DNA of 64,000 bases from Casuarius casuarius (GCA_003342895.1 PTFA01000024.1:1754932-1818931), one strand, 5' to 3'. Numbered from the stretch's first letter, positions 22,801 to 36,409 are shown. Numbers and translations are program-made. The notes: generated by a model from the letters alone, not told the origin.

Positions 22801-24799
22801 AATTTCTGTCTTAAACTCGGAGCCTTTTCTATCTAAAGGATAGGCTTATCTTTGTATGGACTTGATGCATCCTTTCTTTGACTTCCTTTTTGGAGAGAGA
22901 TCTTTGTCATCTTTCTTGTAATCGCCCACTGATTTTGGAGACTGACTGTTTAGATCTTTTTCAAAAATAGCACTTTCATAAACTGAAACTGGCTTCCTTG
23001 TCAAAACAGTCATACTATTAAACATTGAATTATTACATGTGGACTGCCCTTTGTTACTTTTATTGGTTGCTTTATCTTATGGCTCATGTTCAATAATTCT
23101 TGTGCTGACTGATAACATCTTTTCTAATTGGCCCCACGTGATGCAGCTATTCTCATCAAACACCAGTTGCTGAAGGAGCTCCACCTCCTCCTTTAAAGCT
23201 TCCTGAGGACCTTTTTTTTTTAATTTGAGCTCAACTACCTATTTCGCCTATTAACCCTTCAAGTGAATGGGATCTTGCCCTGATCTTTTGTATAAAAGTC
23301 CTTTTCTAATAAGCTGAGTTGTATAAGGCTTGTTCTGCCTTGAGATAATAAAAAAATAAAACTGATGCAAGAAAATAGTTTAGAGTTAAGAGCAGTATTA
23401 TTTACCTGACCTGTATAAACAGATTCCATGATCTGAGAGGAATGGTTTTCTCCAGCTGAAAGTGTGTGGTGGTATTTCAGAAGCAGTAGCTTACCTGATA
23501 TTGGTGACATATCTGAGAAGCCAGCCAAAGCAAAGGTTCAGAAATATCCATTTAAGTGACCTCTAATTCTTACTGACAGTCTTCAAATAAAATTGTATTA
23601 GTTTTGATACTTTGTGAACCTCTTCAGGTATTTTGTTTTAGTGTCCTCAAGCATGTGGTGCTTTTATGATTAACTTTGTTATTGAATGAAAGAGCTATTC
23701 ATGCCCTTTATGAGAAAATTTTATTGCCGCCACTGCTACTGGTGTGTAGGGGAATCATATGCTGAGACAGATGAAGACTGTGTAAGTTAGTAGCTCTGAG
23801 CTTCATTTCCTTCCCTCTCCTATCAAAATTTCATCTCAGAAATATTCAGGTGATCTGCTGTTATTCTGAGCGTGTCACTGATCTTATGGTACAATCAGGG
23901 CTTACTGCCTAATGAAGTCTTTTTTCAGTATTGAAATAGTGACTTATTCTCAAAGATGAGAGCTGAACAGACCTGGTTTTATTTGACATGGTTGTAACTT
24001 GTTTACTGCTCAGCTGTTACGGCTAAATCTTTGTGATGCTCTTGGAAAACGCTGGTTGAGCTTGAGACTGTATGGAGGGGAATCTGAAGGGACGCTATGT
24101 CAGTATAGCTGCTTTATTCTGAGATGTATAATTGACTCTAGCATGCCACTTTCCATATGTCTTTCCCTCCTCTTTCCCCCAGATCCCACCATTGCCAAGC
24201 TTAGTAGGTGGGCTCTAAAGAAAAACCTGTAAATCCTGGCTCTGGAGCCTCTTGTTGGCCCATGCACGATTGCTGTGCAGTTCTTCCACTTACTCCAGGC
24301 CTTTCCTGGGAAGCTGGTAGGAGTGATGAGGGACTCCTTCCAGGCTGAAATCTTTGAAGCAGAAATCTGCCTGTGGAGTTAATGATGAAACTCATTGAGC
24401 TCCGAACTCCACTAGGACTGTGGCTGCACAGGAAGCTGACTCCCTCTCTGCAGGAGCCTATTTGCAAGGGTAATACTTGTCGCTACTTACGGGCAAGAGC
24501 CATCACGACGTCTTGTCCCTGGCACCTGTTTGTTAGAATCATAATTGCTTTAGTTGTTTTTCCTGGGTCTTTTACAAAGTAAAATATGAGACATTGTCAC
24601 AGCATATGTGGAGAATCAAAGTACAGGAGGTCTTGGTGGATTGGTTTCAATCTACCATTTGTTCTGGGCAAAAAGAACCAGAGTTGTCTTTGCTCCCAGT
24701 CCTGTGCTTTCTTTGCTTTCAGGATGTGTGTGTACTCATCAGGATAGTGGAGGTGATCCTGATTCGTTAGGGGATTTTCTTTTGTTGCTGTTTTGGGGG

Positions 24800-24800
24800 N
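24800..24800. other. Single ambiguous base
   Basis: One N between a G-run and a T-run, probably an unresolved base call in low-complexity sequence. Confidence 0.99.
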
Positions 24801-25139
24801 TTTTTTTAACTTCATTTGAAAATTATCACAAATAAAGGTAATCTGGGCGAAGAGTGATCCCTTTTGTGGGAAACTCGCAGAACAGGAGCAGAGAAGTTAT
24901 AGTCAAAATAAGTGTGCATGTTAGTGAAAACCTCTGCAAATAAAGAATTGTTTTAAAGAAAGTAAGATTCTAGTTGTTCTGAAAGTGACACTTCTGTAGA
25001 TAACTACTCAAATGTTAACAGATGGTGGATGATTCCAGATTATGCTTTTTGTACTGAATTTATGCGTATTTCTTTAATCCTTTAATTTCTCTAATCCTTA
25101 AATTTAGTTTCTTTCAGGGACTGAAAGTGTAGTGTGAAG

Positions 25140-25420
25140 GCTTGACTGTTGCTTTGTTTCTACTGGCTGAGGTCATACTAGGATATTTTTATCAGTGCTC
25201 TCCTGTAAAGACAGCTCTTTATAGAATTATTTGTGGCTTATTGTCTCTTTAAATGCAACTTAATTTGTATTTGTGTCTAATCAAAGATGCTGAGGGCATT
25301 TCAAATACCGCACTCACTATTTTAAAATCCCAGGCAGCAAATTTTGCAAATCACCATGGTAATGTGTGTGTGGGAGGAAGGCTAAAGTCAGAATCTGCAT
25401 TTAATATTGCATATGTTCAG
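25140..25420. promoter_or_regulatory. Possible conserved non-coding element
   Basis: A repeat-free, moderately AT-rich block with transcription-factor-like words, including a TCF/LEF-type ATCAAAG (25280-25286), CTTTATAGAATTATTTGTGG and a TTTTGCAAATCACCATGG stretch. The even base mixture and lack of slippage repeats contrast with the surrounding intron. Conservation cannot be measured from one sequence, so this is a weak call. Confidence 0.2.
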
Positions 25421-26058
25421 TGCCACTAGCACTGCTTGTTCTTTGATGTATATGTGTTCCTTTGCTTAATTAAAAAAATCAGACCATAAGCAGCCTTAGC
25501 TGCATCATATTATTATTTCACTTTTATCTGATTTATTGCGATTCTGAAACAATCCACTGAAATCACTTCATTCTGAGGATAATGGCTGAATTTTCTTCCT
25601 GGTCAGAAAATGACACACAAAGATTTTGTGAATGTAACAAATTTCAGAACTTTTTTGCTGCCTCTGTAAACCTATCTTATGGATAGGTTTAAAATTCAAT
25701 GTTTTACAAGAGGAGCCGCATACTAAGGACTCTACTGCTGGTAACTCATCTCCCCTTGATTTCCTGCCAAGTCACTGTGAATGTTTGAGTTTCTTGGTTT
25801 TTAGGTATGCCTGGATGCTTTTGTGCATGCATTTGTTGCCTTAGACACAAAAATTCTGAAATGCAATCAACGCTAGCGGGTTTTTGTTTGTTCTGAGGGA
25901 AGGTTTTTAAGAGGAACTGTGTCTTCTTTTAGAGTGCTAGAACTGGTTTGGCTAAAAATAACAAAGCTAATGGTAAGCTATTTTCTTAATTATTAGTCTT
26001 ATTCAGCAATCAAACAAGCTACTTCTGCCACTGCTGACTACAGTTAACTTCATATATA

Positions 26059-26101
<43 letters not shown>

Positions 26102-26102
26102 A
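26059..26102. repeat. Compound (GT)n(AT)n microsatellite
   Basis: About 13 GT units (26059-26084) pass directly into about 9 AT units (26084-26102), preceded by CATATATA. A likely length-polymorphic locus, with alternating purine-pyrimidine sequence able to adopt Z-DNA (GT part) or cruciform (AT part). Confidence 0.97.
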
Positions 26103-26525
26103 TGTATAATCTGTTTAAACCTGGCTTTTCAGGTTTTTCATGTTTTGGGGGGTTTTTTTGTATTAGAGATGGCCTGTGAGAATAGGGCGTCTCGCCCTTT
26201 CATTGCCTAGAAAAATGGTATTGCAGAAGCACCAAGAGGGCTATAGAGTTGAAGTGATCTGTCTGCATCAGAGCTCGAAGGAGCCTGGGGAGACTCACAA
26301 GAGCTCCCTGTGCCGCTGGCCAAGCGTCTGGCATGGCACGAGCTGTAGATCTGAGCCATCGTGTGTATTCAGATCGTTGGGTGTACTTCTTTTTTTAACA
26401 GTACTACTCATCTGTTGTATGCAGTTTATGCTGTCACTGAGGTTTTTCCTTCTCTTAAATGGCAGCCCTGCTTTTATGAGAGTAAGTGTGGGAAGTGATG
26501 ACTTTGAAGGTCTTTACCTCATGAA

Positions 26526-26542
26526 TTTTTTTTTTTTTTTTT
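26526..26542 (+). repeat. T17 run
   Basis: Seventeen consecutive T. Nothing upstream on the minus strand looks like a retrocopied transcript, so it is probably a simple homopolymer rather than a retroposon tail. Confidence 0.9.
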
Positions 26543-29500
26543 GAAGGCTATGACCTGTGTAGGTAGTGAAGCTACTTGGTTAGCTAGTGACTTGCTGGGC
26601 CCCTTTGCTTGTTGAAGGATGAGATGTTTAATCTGCACTAACTGAATAATCTTGTTTGTCAGCTCTTTAAATGACAAAACTTTAGGATGCGTAGGACTCT
26701 GAACACTGATCTCTTGTGACCAGTGTACTATTGACTTTTTTCTTCTGTCAAATCTTAAAGGTTATTTCAGTCCTTCTACTTCTAGCCTGTGCAGGATTTG
26801 TACCAGCACTAAGGTTAGTTGTCATCTACGTGAGTCAAAGCAGACAGTCAAAGGATTATTCAAATTACTTTTGAAGCAAAAATTTAAGTAAATTGCATTC
26901 TTTGTGTGTTAAATCAGTTGAATTAGTCACATCATATTCTTAGTCTATGTTACTTGGCAGGTATGAAAACATGCTATCTGCTTCTGAAAAGTATACTATT
27001 AAATGCACCCTCCTCCCACCAAAATCCTAGCAGTATTAGCCTCTTCAAACCATTTGATTATGGAAAAAGAAAAGCCCTTAAGTGCACTGGATGAGATGGC
27101 TGTTAGATTTATTTGTGTATGGTGGCAAAATGACCTGAGAATGGAGTATTAGCCCACAATTACATTCTCCTTTCCTTAGGCTCTCAACAGTAGTGTAATG
27201 CACACTGAGTTTCTGTGCAGTAAAAATGGAATATATAAAATTGGAATGAAATACAAGCAGATTTCAAGCCTTACAGAGCTGGATCTCTGCATTCCCAACC
27301 TCTGACCCGCATATCTTTAAGTCTGCTCCTTAGCCATGTCACTACAGTGTAGTCCATTAAGCATCCATGTAAACACACCTGTGTCACCAGTGAGCCAAAG
27401 AATTTCATGAGGACAGAGAAGAAGTAGGAAAGCTTGATGCTGATGCGGATAAATATGACCTGAAGGTTAGTCTTATAAGTGGTCTGACTTCCAGTGGTTT
27501 CAAAGGGTGTTAGTTGCTTTTCTTTTCTCTGGGGAAGATTTTTTGAGGGGAAGGGAGGTAAATGTAAACACTAAAATACTGGAACAGCTTCATGTTGGTA
27601 ATTTCTAATGAGGGAAGTAGAGGCTTAATCTGAGGCTGCTTATTGGGAAGTACATTGCAGTAATAATAGGCTTCGTTAACAGGTTCACTGTATCTACCTG
27701 TGATCTTTTAACCAAGATAAGGATTTCTCAAAAGCGATTGGTAAGGTTGGGGGCAAGGTGTTCAGAGATCGGTTTAAGTAGGCTGCTGTCCCAAGTGACT
27801 AGAGATGCCGCCTTCCTTCAGAGGCACCTAAGTGTAAGCTGCTGCTCTAAATTGCCCTCTGAAGGACCTTAGTTTTGTGAGGCACATCTCCCCCTGACAA
27901 GAACAGGAGAAACTAGAGGTAGCTTTCATGATTCTTTGTCCTCAACTTAAATTTATGTTGTTTTTCATAATATCTTCATCCCACTTTAGCTTCCAAATAT
28001 TCACGCTGCTGAACTCGCTGACATTTGTTAATTCCAATATTCACATTCATTATGGCTCCATTACATGAACTGATGTACCAGTTATAAGCTTCATAAGGAA
28101 ATGATAAAATCTGCTCTACTGGCTATCTGTCATCTTCTGTATGTGTGTGACTGCTGAAGATGTGATGTGACTTGTAATTAAGGGTTTTGCCTTTGACTCG
28201 AATGGAAGGATGATTGGAACGGAGTCCACTCACACAGTGCAAACCTAACCCTTGGCATTTTTTGCATTTCTATTTGTTAACAGCTTGTAAAAAGATGAAA
28301 AAGCTGGCTGATCATCTAAACTTTGTATTGGGCTTTATCTTCATTACATTATCTCTTTGTGGATAAACTGTTGAATCTCCATGTCTGGATTTTTAATGGA
28401 AGGACTGAATGCTTGCAGACTATATAACTATTTGACCATTATATTTGTAAACTCATGGCCTCTTTAGCTTAGGAAATACTTTCTTTCCCGAGATAGGAAT
28501 GCATTTTATAACCTTTTTCTAAACATCATGTGTAGTGTCTTCAGGTTCTTCATCAGATTTGAATCTGTTCTGCCTAAATTAGAAAATGCTATGTGACTCC
28601 ATTGATGTGTTTTCTGCTGAATTTGATACACTTAGGAAAATGAATACTATTAAGTCTCTTAATGCTTATAACACTTGCATAACTGCCCTGGCAAAGTAGA
28701 CTTGTGTTGCATTTCAGTTCTCTAAAAGCATGTATATTTCCACAATAGAAGCCCAATACTAATAGATATGTTTCACCTATTTAAGATGATCTGTGTGTCA
28801 TTTATCATACTGATTTTTGTCATCTTTGTTTTCATAAACAGCTTTACACTCAACTTCTCAAATAGGCTGATGTGACTCTTGAGCTGTCATGGACTAAGCA
28901 AAATAAACAACAGACTGAGCAGATATTCTAGGGATAATGGTGAGATCACCTGCTTATGTTGTAACACTAGCAATTTCTTGTAACTGGTTAAATCGGTGGT
29001 TTTATTTTTATTTAGAGATACAGGAAATACACCTAGTTGGTAAAGACTTCAGACAAGCAGAAAGCTTCCAACTGTCATGCAAATTCTAACACTTAGATAA
29101 TTGTTATTTATAGCTCACATTCTTAATGAACAAGTGGTACGGTTAAGTCTGCAATAAGCTGTCCAAACTTCTCATAGAAAGCAGTTACAGCTCTGATTAG
29201 GAGCGTGCCTTGGCAGTACCTGCAAACACAACCCTTCTTGCTACTCTGCTGGCTGGTACTCCCGGCCAGCTAAATTAGTAGCCTTTCGTGCCAGAAGTGT
29301 ACCGTTTATAGAAGTGGTTTTGTGAATTAAACTGTCCATTAGGGCGCGGGTCGAGGCTACAGGCTTCATTCACCCAGGGTTCTGAGCAGCTGGGACACAG
29401 TGACTTACAACTCCTGGGCCTGATCTCGCTTGTACCTGACTGACTTTAAGATGTTACTGTGCAAAGATGGCTTTTGTCATTTTGTGGTGCTGTGCTTACA

Positions 29501-32430
29501 CCATGGTCTTGTGTTGTGAGCGTTACTGTTCAGGAGGGTGTAATTCACTTAACTTTCTACTTAGCCAATTTATCTTTAAAGAGGGGTGGATGAAGGCATA
29601 CTTGGCTTAGCATTTCTAAATACAAAGTTAAATATTAAAATGGCTAATACAGAACTGCCATCTTTGTGTGTGGTTAGGATGTTACAAGTGCCATTAACAG
29701 CCATTTAACGTGAGCTCTGCCCTAACATTTATCTCATACTGCAACAGGATACTGCAGAATTGCTGTCTGTTTTTTCTCAATAAAATATACTAATATGAAC
29801 CTTTCTCCTGTTTTGAATTCAAGTTGCATTACACCTAAGTGAAGAGACCCATGTTTTAAATGAGCTAAATTAGGTGGTTGTCCTATCTATATCTCAGATG
29901 CTGACCACAGATTCTTTAATTAGAAGGTAACCCACTTTCAATGACATTTCAGTTGCAGATTTGAGGTCTACTGTAAAAATGCATGTCTTCCTTGCTGGCT
30001 TTCAGGGTTTAATTTGCTTTCTTATTAAGTGTGTTGGGTAACCAGTGCTGGCTGTTCAGCAGTGTTGTGTGAGAAACAGCTTGTAGTCATGATATGGTTA
30101 TTCTACCAAGGGAAAAACAAAACTCTATTTATAGATAGTCTGAAAATAGCTTTCGTGGAGGTTATGCTGTTATGAAAGATTTTAACAGGCAAATTATTAT
30201 TTGGCAATTTTGATTCTATTTTTTACAGCCTGTGATCATTTTTGGACTCTTCCATGAAAGCATATATTTTATTACCTGCTATTTAGGGGAAACTCTTAAT
30301 GCTTCCAAGTAAAAGAAATTGCCCAAATATTAGTGTTACGATACTGAAGTGTGGGGGGTTTTTGTGTGTTTTTTTTCTTTTCTCAACTCGTGCTTCTACT
30401 GTGGTGATAGCCTCCTGCTTGGCTCTGACTAGATGCCCAGTCTGCAGGACCTGTATTTCTGAAAGACTTCCTCCAGCTCTTGGTCTGTTAACGTCACCCC
30501 CTCGGTATAGTCGGTGAAGCCCTGTGTTCTGTTGGTTACTGTTTACTTGTCTCTTACTTACGCTCCTGAGGTAACTAAACATGCGAAGAGCAGCACAGAA
30601 GCTGTTCTTTGCTCCTCCTGAGGCTCCTTAGCTGGAGAAAGGAGATTGAAGTTTCATTCTTCCTACTTGTTCTCACCCGGTTGTCCTGGGCTATGCACTA
30701 ATCCGATGTTACTGTCACTGTGGCAGTTACAGCCACTTCCAAATATTGCCCATCTTCCTAATCCACTGCTGGGACTTCTTCCTTTTTCGACTACCTGGAT
30801 TTCTGTCCTCAAAAAAGCAGTGATCAAAGGTTTCTGTCTCTGACGTGTAACACTGCCCAGGCAAGCTTCCCTTCTTCCTTCCCTTCCTCCCTGGCGTTCT
30901 TCTCTGCTGCTTTTCTTCACTTGTAATCCTTTTCACCTGGGCTCATCTGCCTCAGCTTTTTATTCCTAGTCTATATATTGTCCCTATTCAATCTTATTTG
31001 GAAAGCTACAGGGTAAAGATAAAATGTCTTCTTCATTTTACTTTTTTTGGCTTATGTCAGTCTGAGGAAAACCCGAAGACTTGGTTCCCCAGCCTGTGAG
31101 CAAGGACAGGCTAAAACACCACGAAGAAGCCCCCAGTGCAAATCAGCAAGCAAATTTGTTGTCATTTGGTGGGAAAGGTAAGGGAGCTCAAGTGTAGAAG
31201 AGATTTAAAAAATAAGAAATCCACAAAGCAGTACCCTACCTAACAACAGAGGAGATGCGTAAAACTTAATTAAAAAGGTAGTACTACTTCCACCATATTT
31301 TATAGGGCTTTTAAGGTGTGAACCAAAGATCTGCCTAAATGTATTTTGTGAGGGGTTTTCTTCCTGCTGTCCTCACAGCTCCTGTCTATTTCCAAATGCA
31401 GGGATACTGTCAGGACAGCTTGTCTTTACAGGTGGAGGATTTCTGAATGCAGGGTGTTTTCTGAGAGTGCTGGTTTAGCCCCAGTGAGTAGTTCAGTGGC
31501 CATTCATAACAGCAGTTCTGGAGCAGCAATTCCTCTTGTCATTCAGAGCCAGCCCTTACCAATGTGTTTCCTTTCCGTTATTGCCTGTAGTGCTCGTAAT
31601 CCATCCTTCCTTTTACTGAGAGCTGCTGAACTTGTTGGCAGGTGTAAGGAACGATAACTCAATAACAAACTTGTTTGCTAACCCTCACAAATGTCATGAG
31701 CTGTAACTGCCAAGCTGTGCAGTTCTGTTGGACATCTAGTACTAATAGGTTATTTCCTGGACTACCTGGTATTGCTGGTGACCTGGAGCCTAACCAGCGA
31801 GAAGGGGTTATCTAGCTAATCTTTCACACAGAAGTGGTGGAACATACCTCTTGCTCAAGGACTTTCCAACAGTCCCTGCTAATACTTGGGTCTCCGTGTA
31901 GGAAAGGGGGCAGCCAGCGTGAAGGCAGATGTTTGTTTTGAACCCTGGCACCTCGGTAACCCCTCGTGTCGGCAGGCTAGCAGGATGCATGACCTTCCAT
32001 CTGGGTTATGGAAGCACAGGCAGAGTTGCCAAATGCGTGTTTCTCATGCAAGTTGTGAGACCTTTGGCAGCCCTCACGTAAGCAAACGGAGCGGAGGAAT
32101 GCGGAGGCTGCGCAGAGGAGGTCGCGTCACAAGTGCTCCCGCAGCAGCTTCCTCGAGCACTGCTGCTGCCGCCACGCGGGAAAGCCTCTGGCAGAGCTTC
32201 GTTGCAAGCATGTGTATGCTTCTGACACCCAGATGAAAGACCTAAGCCATCTCAATGGGAGCCAAGGGTCTGTGTACCCCTTCAAGCTGAAATCAGACTG
32301 CTGAGCCTATTAGCCACCCTGTCACAGCAGTAGGATGTTTGCTGTGGGATTTGTGCCCTGGAGGAGGCAGGGAGGGAGCAGCTTCCTGGAGTCGGGGAAG
32401 TCACTGAGAAACAGTCCAGGTATTTTAGTT

Positions 32431-32441
32431 GGGGGGGGGGG
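32431..32441 (+). repeat. G11 run
   Basis: Eleven consecutive G on the plus strand in otherwise unremarkable intronic sequence. Confidence 0.9.
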
Positions 32442-33503
32442 ATGACATTCGTTTGGTTAGGAGGCTCTGGAGAACAGCTGACGTGAGTATTATTCCTTAG
32501 GGAGTTTCAGTGCTTTCCAGATATGCTTAATGCTGTTGCTGTTCAATATTAATTCTAGTGCCATGCTATGCAGAGGCTTTCAGGGATGCTTCAACAGAGT
32601 ACAGCGTTAGCAGCCCCAAGGGCATCTCTCTGGAAGCAAGCACAGTAGCTTGTGCTATCATCCTCAATTTGCTGAAGGCTCAGTGCTCTGCTTGTTTGGC
32701 AGTATCAGATTCAGTAATACAGTGAGGCGACGACACTAAGCTGAGACTGGCGCAGCACAAGATTGTGCGTGCAGGGAAGTGCACCCATCTTAATATGGTG
32801 TGGATAATGGTGGAGTTAATGCTCTTCAAATCATCATCTAGTTGTGATGTTCAGTATGTAGAAGGTGTGCATCTGTGATCTTACAGTGGTAGCCTGGTAG
32901 TGTTTTGTTTTTTCTCCTCCCTTCTGTTCAGTATGTAACTTACTTATAAAAATGCCTTTAAAAGGACATTATTCAGTTTCTGGTTATTTGCATGTACTTA
33001 AAAATAGCAGGGCATGGCATTCCTTTAGTTAGTCTTGGCCCACATGTATTAGAACCTTTTAGTTTTGTGCAAATATACTTAAATTTGAGGTACATAATCC
33101 ATATCTTTATGGAACTGTTGTGTTTAATTGTATATGAAGCCCCGTTGAGAGATTTTTAAAGAGTTAGTGTGTTTCTAAGTAGTTGTAATACTATAATAGG
33201 TTAATTTTAAGGAATAAGGTACTTGGCATATAAATCTGTAACACATACTATCATTCCAAGCTTCTGGACTAGTTGATCAAGGACCTGGGGATGTAATCGC
33301 TCATTTCTTTATTTGCTTGGACAGCCTGTGCTGTGTAGTGAACTGGAGCAGGGAAATGATACAGACAGAAAAAGGTTATTTTAAGCTGTGTTGCTGCTGA
33401 ACCTCTAGCCACAGTTAGATGCCACAGAAAGACGACTGCATCTCTCACGAACGAACACCATTTTTAAGGTATGCTGCTTTTTTTTTTTCCTTTATACACA
33501 CAG

Positions 33504-33563
33504 ATCTGGTCTGAACAAATTCAGTTCATTCGTGACAAAATGTTCAAACTGGGACCTACCTAG
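33504..33563 (+). other. Exon-like segment (unproven)
   Basis: A pyrimidine tract (33478-33495) and TATACACACAG give a good splice acceptor (AG at 33502-33503). After 60 bases, CTACCTAG|GTTTAA offers a weak donor (GT at 33564-33565). Read from the first base the segment encodes 19 residues and then a TAG in the last codon. Shifted by one base it is open through the donor. I do not recognise either peptide. It could be a cassette or UTR exon, a non-coding RNA exon, or chance. Confidence 0.2.
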
Positions 33564-34639
33564 GTTTAATGGTTTACAGACACTTCTTGTTGTGCATTAG
33601 TTTTGTCCTCATGGAACAAGCTGGAGAAAAAAAATTAGATAGCAAAGGCTATTAAGACAGTGAGGAACAGAAGTCTGCCTTCTCACTTCCCCTTCTGTAA
33701 AGCAGAGTCTTGATAACTTGATCTTACATGTAGTAAGGTTGCACAAATGAGCCACTTAGCCACTAAGGGTGAGGTCTGATGAGATGGCTAATCTCACCTA
33801 ACAGTTAGCTGCTGTTTGACTGGACAGTTCTGCTCGCTCCTGTCTTGCATCAGTTCTTGTGCAAATCTGTCCTTGGTGGACTGATTTGGGTTACTAAGCC
33901 AACAAAATATTCACTGGAAGGGAATGTGCAGCCAGAAATTTAGAGAGAGATGGGCATAGAGAAGAGGGCCATAGGGAAGAGAGGCGGCTCTTTGCTGGTA
34001 ACTGTGTCAGACTGCCTTGGCTATGTTAATGAAATGCACTTGGAGCCTGTCTTTGGCCTTAGGTTTTTAGTTTTCATAACTAAGTTATGCCAGCAATGTA
34101 AATACGGGCTACTAATTTTTGTGGTACTAGCACAGCATGTTTAACTTCCTAAGATGCAGTGTTTAGGTATGTAAAAACATTTAAAAAGCAAAGTTTGCAG
34201 TTATAGAGTCTGAAACATCTTAGGATAAGAAGGAAGCACCCAGGAGTGTACAACTCTGCTCTTGCTGGCACTGCAGTGAACAAGGTAGCCTCAAATCCTT
34301 GAACTCATGCACTGAGGGCAGTAGCTCAGCCTCCTAGGAGTTGACATCTGTGACTCTGCAACAGGGAGAGGGGACGAAAGTCTCCGACTCTCCCTTCTGG
34401 TAACTGTTTTCTTTAAGCTAACATGATGTTATGTTGCTCTTTGTAATACATAATTTGTATTAAGAGTTGTAATAGATGAGCTTACTTACAAATTCCCCCT
34501 GCTGCTTACCTTCCCTGCTCCCCAGAATTGGTCATCTCTTCAGTGAAAAACTTCCTGCTCAATGAAAGGAAACAGAAAACTGGTTGTGAAATTCAGATAG
34601 GCAATACTGCCAGTTTGCTTTTTGCTCTAATAGTTTAGC

Positions 34640-34990
34640 TAAACACAGATGACAGATCTATGAATATTCATTGTGATACCAAAACCATCAAAGCATGGTA
34701 GGGATTTGAACCTGAAGTAGATTGGATCTGGTTTTGTGGCATTTCTCATGAATTCTAAGCAGCATTTCGAATGCCTCCCCGGCAAGGAGCCCCTGATGAG
34801 AAGTCCAGCAGAATTATGATATGCAAATGTCCTTTGTGTTCATAATAAAAATGGATTGATTAATATTAATATCTAATTCAGGCCAACTTTGACAGGAGGT
34901 CCAGGTGTTTTGTGACCCTCAATTAATTGAATGAATTATTTTTGACAGCATTAAATTGTCTTGTTGCCCCAACAGACTCATAGTATTCAT
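34640..34990. promoter_or_regulatory. Candidate enhancer: POU octamer plus TALE and homeodomain motifs
   Basis: This block has an exact POU octamer ATGCAAAT (34821-34828), three TALE/MEIS-type TGACAG cores (34650-34655, 34890-34895, 34943-34948), an E-box CAGGTG (34902-34907), and TAAT-rich homeodomain clusters (34856-34877 and 34921-34938). It has no slippage repeats and more sequence complexity than its flanks. Developmental enhancers in large introns of regulatory genes typically look like this. AT-rich DNA produces TAAT words by chance, so the octamer and repeated TGACAG are the stronger evidence. Cross-species conservation would settle it. Confidence 0.35.
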
Positions 34991-35738
34991 GGTATGTGAG
35001 GCAGCATGTGCCTTATCTAGATTTCCCTCCCTAATTTTCTTGAGTAAGTATCTTCTCTGTCCATTTTCTAGTTATTGTCTGGCAATTTCATGTTCCTGAT
35101 CCTCTGCTCAGGCTAAGGCTTTAAGTACATCTCCAAATTCTTCAATAAGATGATAATTCTTTGTGTTGTGCTTGTCATGGTTGTAGCAATTTATCTAGTA
35201 TTTTAATTCCACATTTGTTGTTGGTTATTGTGTTCTGCTCAGCTTGTGAAGTTGGGGTGGACTGGTCTCTCATACTTTCCAGTTCTCATGAAGTATGTAC
35301 ACATGATTTGGTGTGGCTTTAAACAACATAGATGAATGGTCAGTGTTTTTGAGCTGAATTTGCATTCAGCAAAGTTCTGATATGTCTGTTCCCTTCAGAT
35401 TTAGTAACTGACATGTCTGCATCCCATCTACATAGGACTGATTTTTGGTAGATTCTGTGGGTGCTGATGGGACAGTAAAACACTGAAACTACTGCTGTTT
35501 TCTTGTGAGCTTGGAATTTACACACACAAAACTAAAGTTGCTATTAAGAACTATTTTAATGTTTTCATTTAGTGTTTCATATTTTAGTGTCTAAAAATCC
35601 AATTGAGTTTTGGAGAAAGATTCTCTTAAATAGCAAGTTATTTAGGAAATATGCATGTGTTTACAAAAATCTCTTACATATGCTGCTTCCTCAAAAAAAA
35701 TTGTATGTTTTATGGAACACATGACATAAATCTGCCAT

Positions 35739-35756
35739 GGGGGCGGGGGGGGGGGG
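35739..35756 (+). repeat. G5-C-G12 run
   Basis: Five G, one C, then twelve G on the plus strand. Possible quadruplex-forming sequence and a likely site of sequencing length error. Confidence 0.9.
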
Positions 35757-36409
35757 ACAAAACATGCAAAATACTGTTTAACTCCTCAGGTGTAAAATAA
35801 TAAATTTCTTTCTGTTTCGCCATATCTGGGTTTCTGGGCACTGTTCATACAGTATTTAATTCAGGTAATGGCCAAAACTTGATCTCTTTCCCTAAAAATA
35901 CTCAAAGCATGCTGAATTTTGTTTAAGTATATGTAAATAGCTAAAATGATGTTTTTCTTTCTCTTTCCCTTCCCCTGTTCCTTTGACAACTTTGAAGTAT
36001 TTTGAGTGAGTGAGATTGACAGTACCAGGCATGTTTGGGCTTATCCTTCATGCTGAGCACTTCCTTTCTACAAACACACCTGTTTTTTCAGCTTTGATTT
36101 CACTATTACTTGTGCAAACTTTCTGGCAGAGCCTGGAGAAGGAAGAGCCTGTACATGAATTTACCCTGGAGAAGTATGTGACAAGGAGGTGGTTTTATTA
36201 CTAGCCAGTGGAATGGGAAGTGTAAGTGGTGCTCTGAAATGGGGGCTTTGCGTGCCCCAGCTGGCCCTGGGGTTTCCAGTCTGGCCTCCCTTGCTGTTCT
36301 GCCTCAGGAGCACCCCGGGAGTTTGTACGTCCACCCAGTGGAGGAGGTCACATTGCTGAGTTGGAATGGCACGTGGGGATGGGGACCTCTCTCCTTGAGA
36401 TCCCATTGC

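Larger units (their letters stand above)
18060..25130 (+). other. Presumed intron 1, proximal part
   Basis: AT-rich non-coding sequence with T- and G-rich plus strand. It holds a 14-G run after a T-run (19802-19824), a 10-A-type run near 20107-20115, and one ambiguous base at 24800. ORFs up to 127 codons (21476-21859, minus strand) show no domain. No exon, RNA gene or mobile element was recognised. Calling it an intron depends on the rightward promoter. Confidence 0.45.
25430..34630 (+). other. Presumed intron 1, continued
   Basis: Non-coding sequence with a compound microsatellite (26059-26102), a 17-T run (26526-26542), an imperfect hairpin (27815-27865), an 11-G run (32431-32441) and one exon-like segment with strong splice-site resemblance (33504-33563). 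No recognised gene, RNA or mobile element was seen. Confidence 0.45.
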
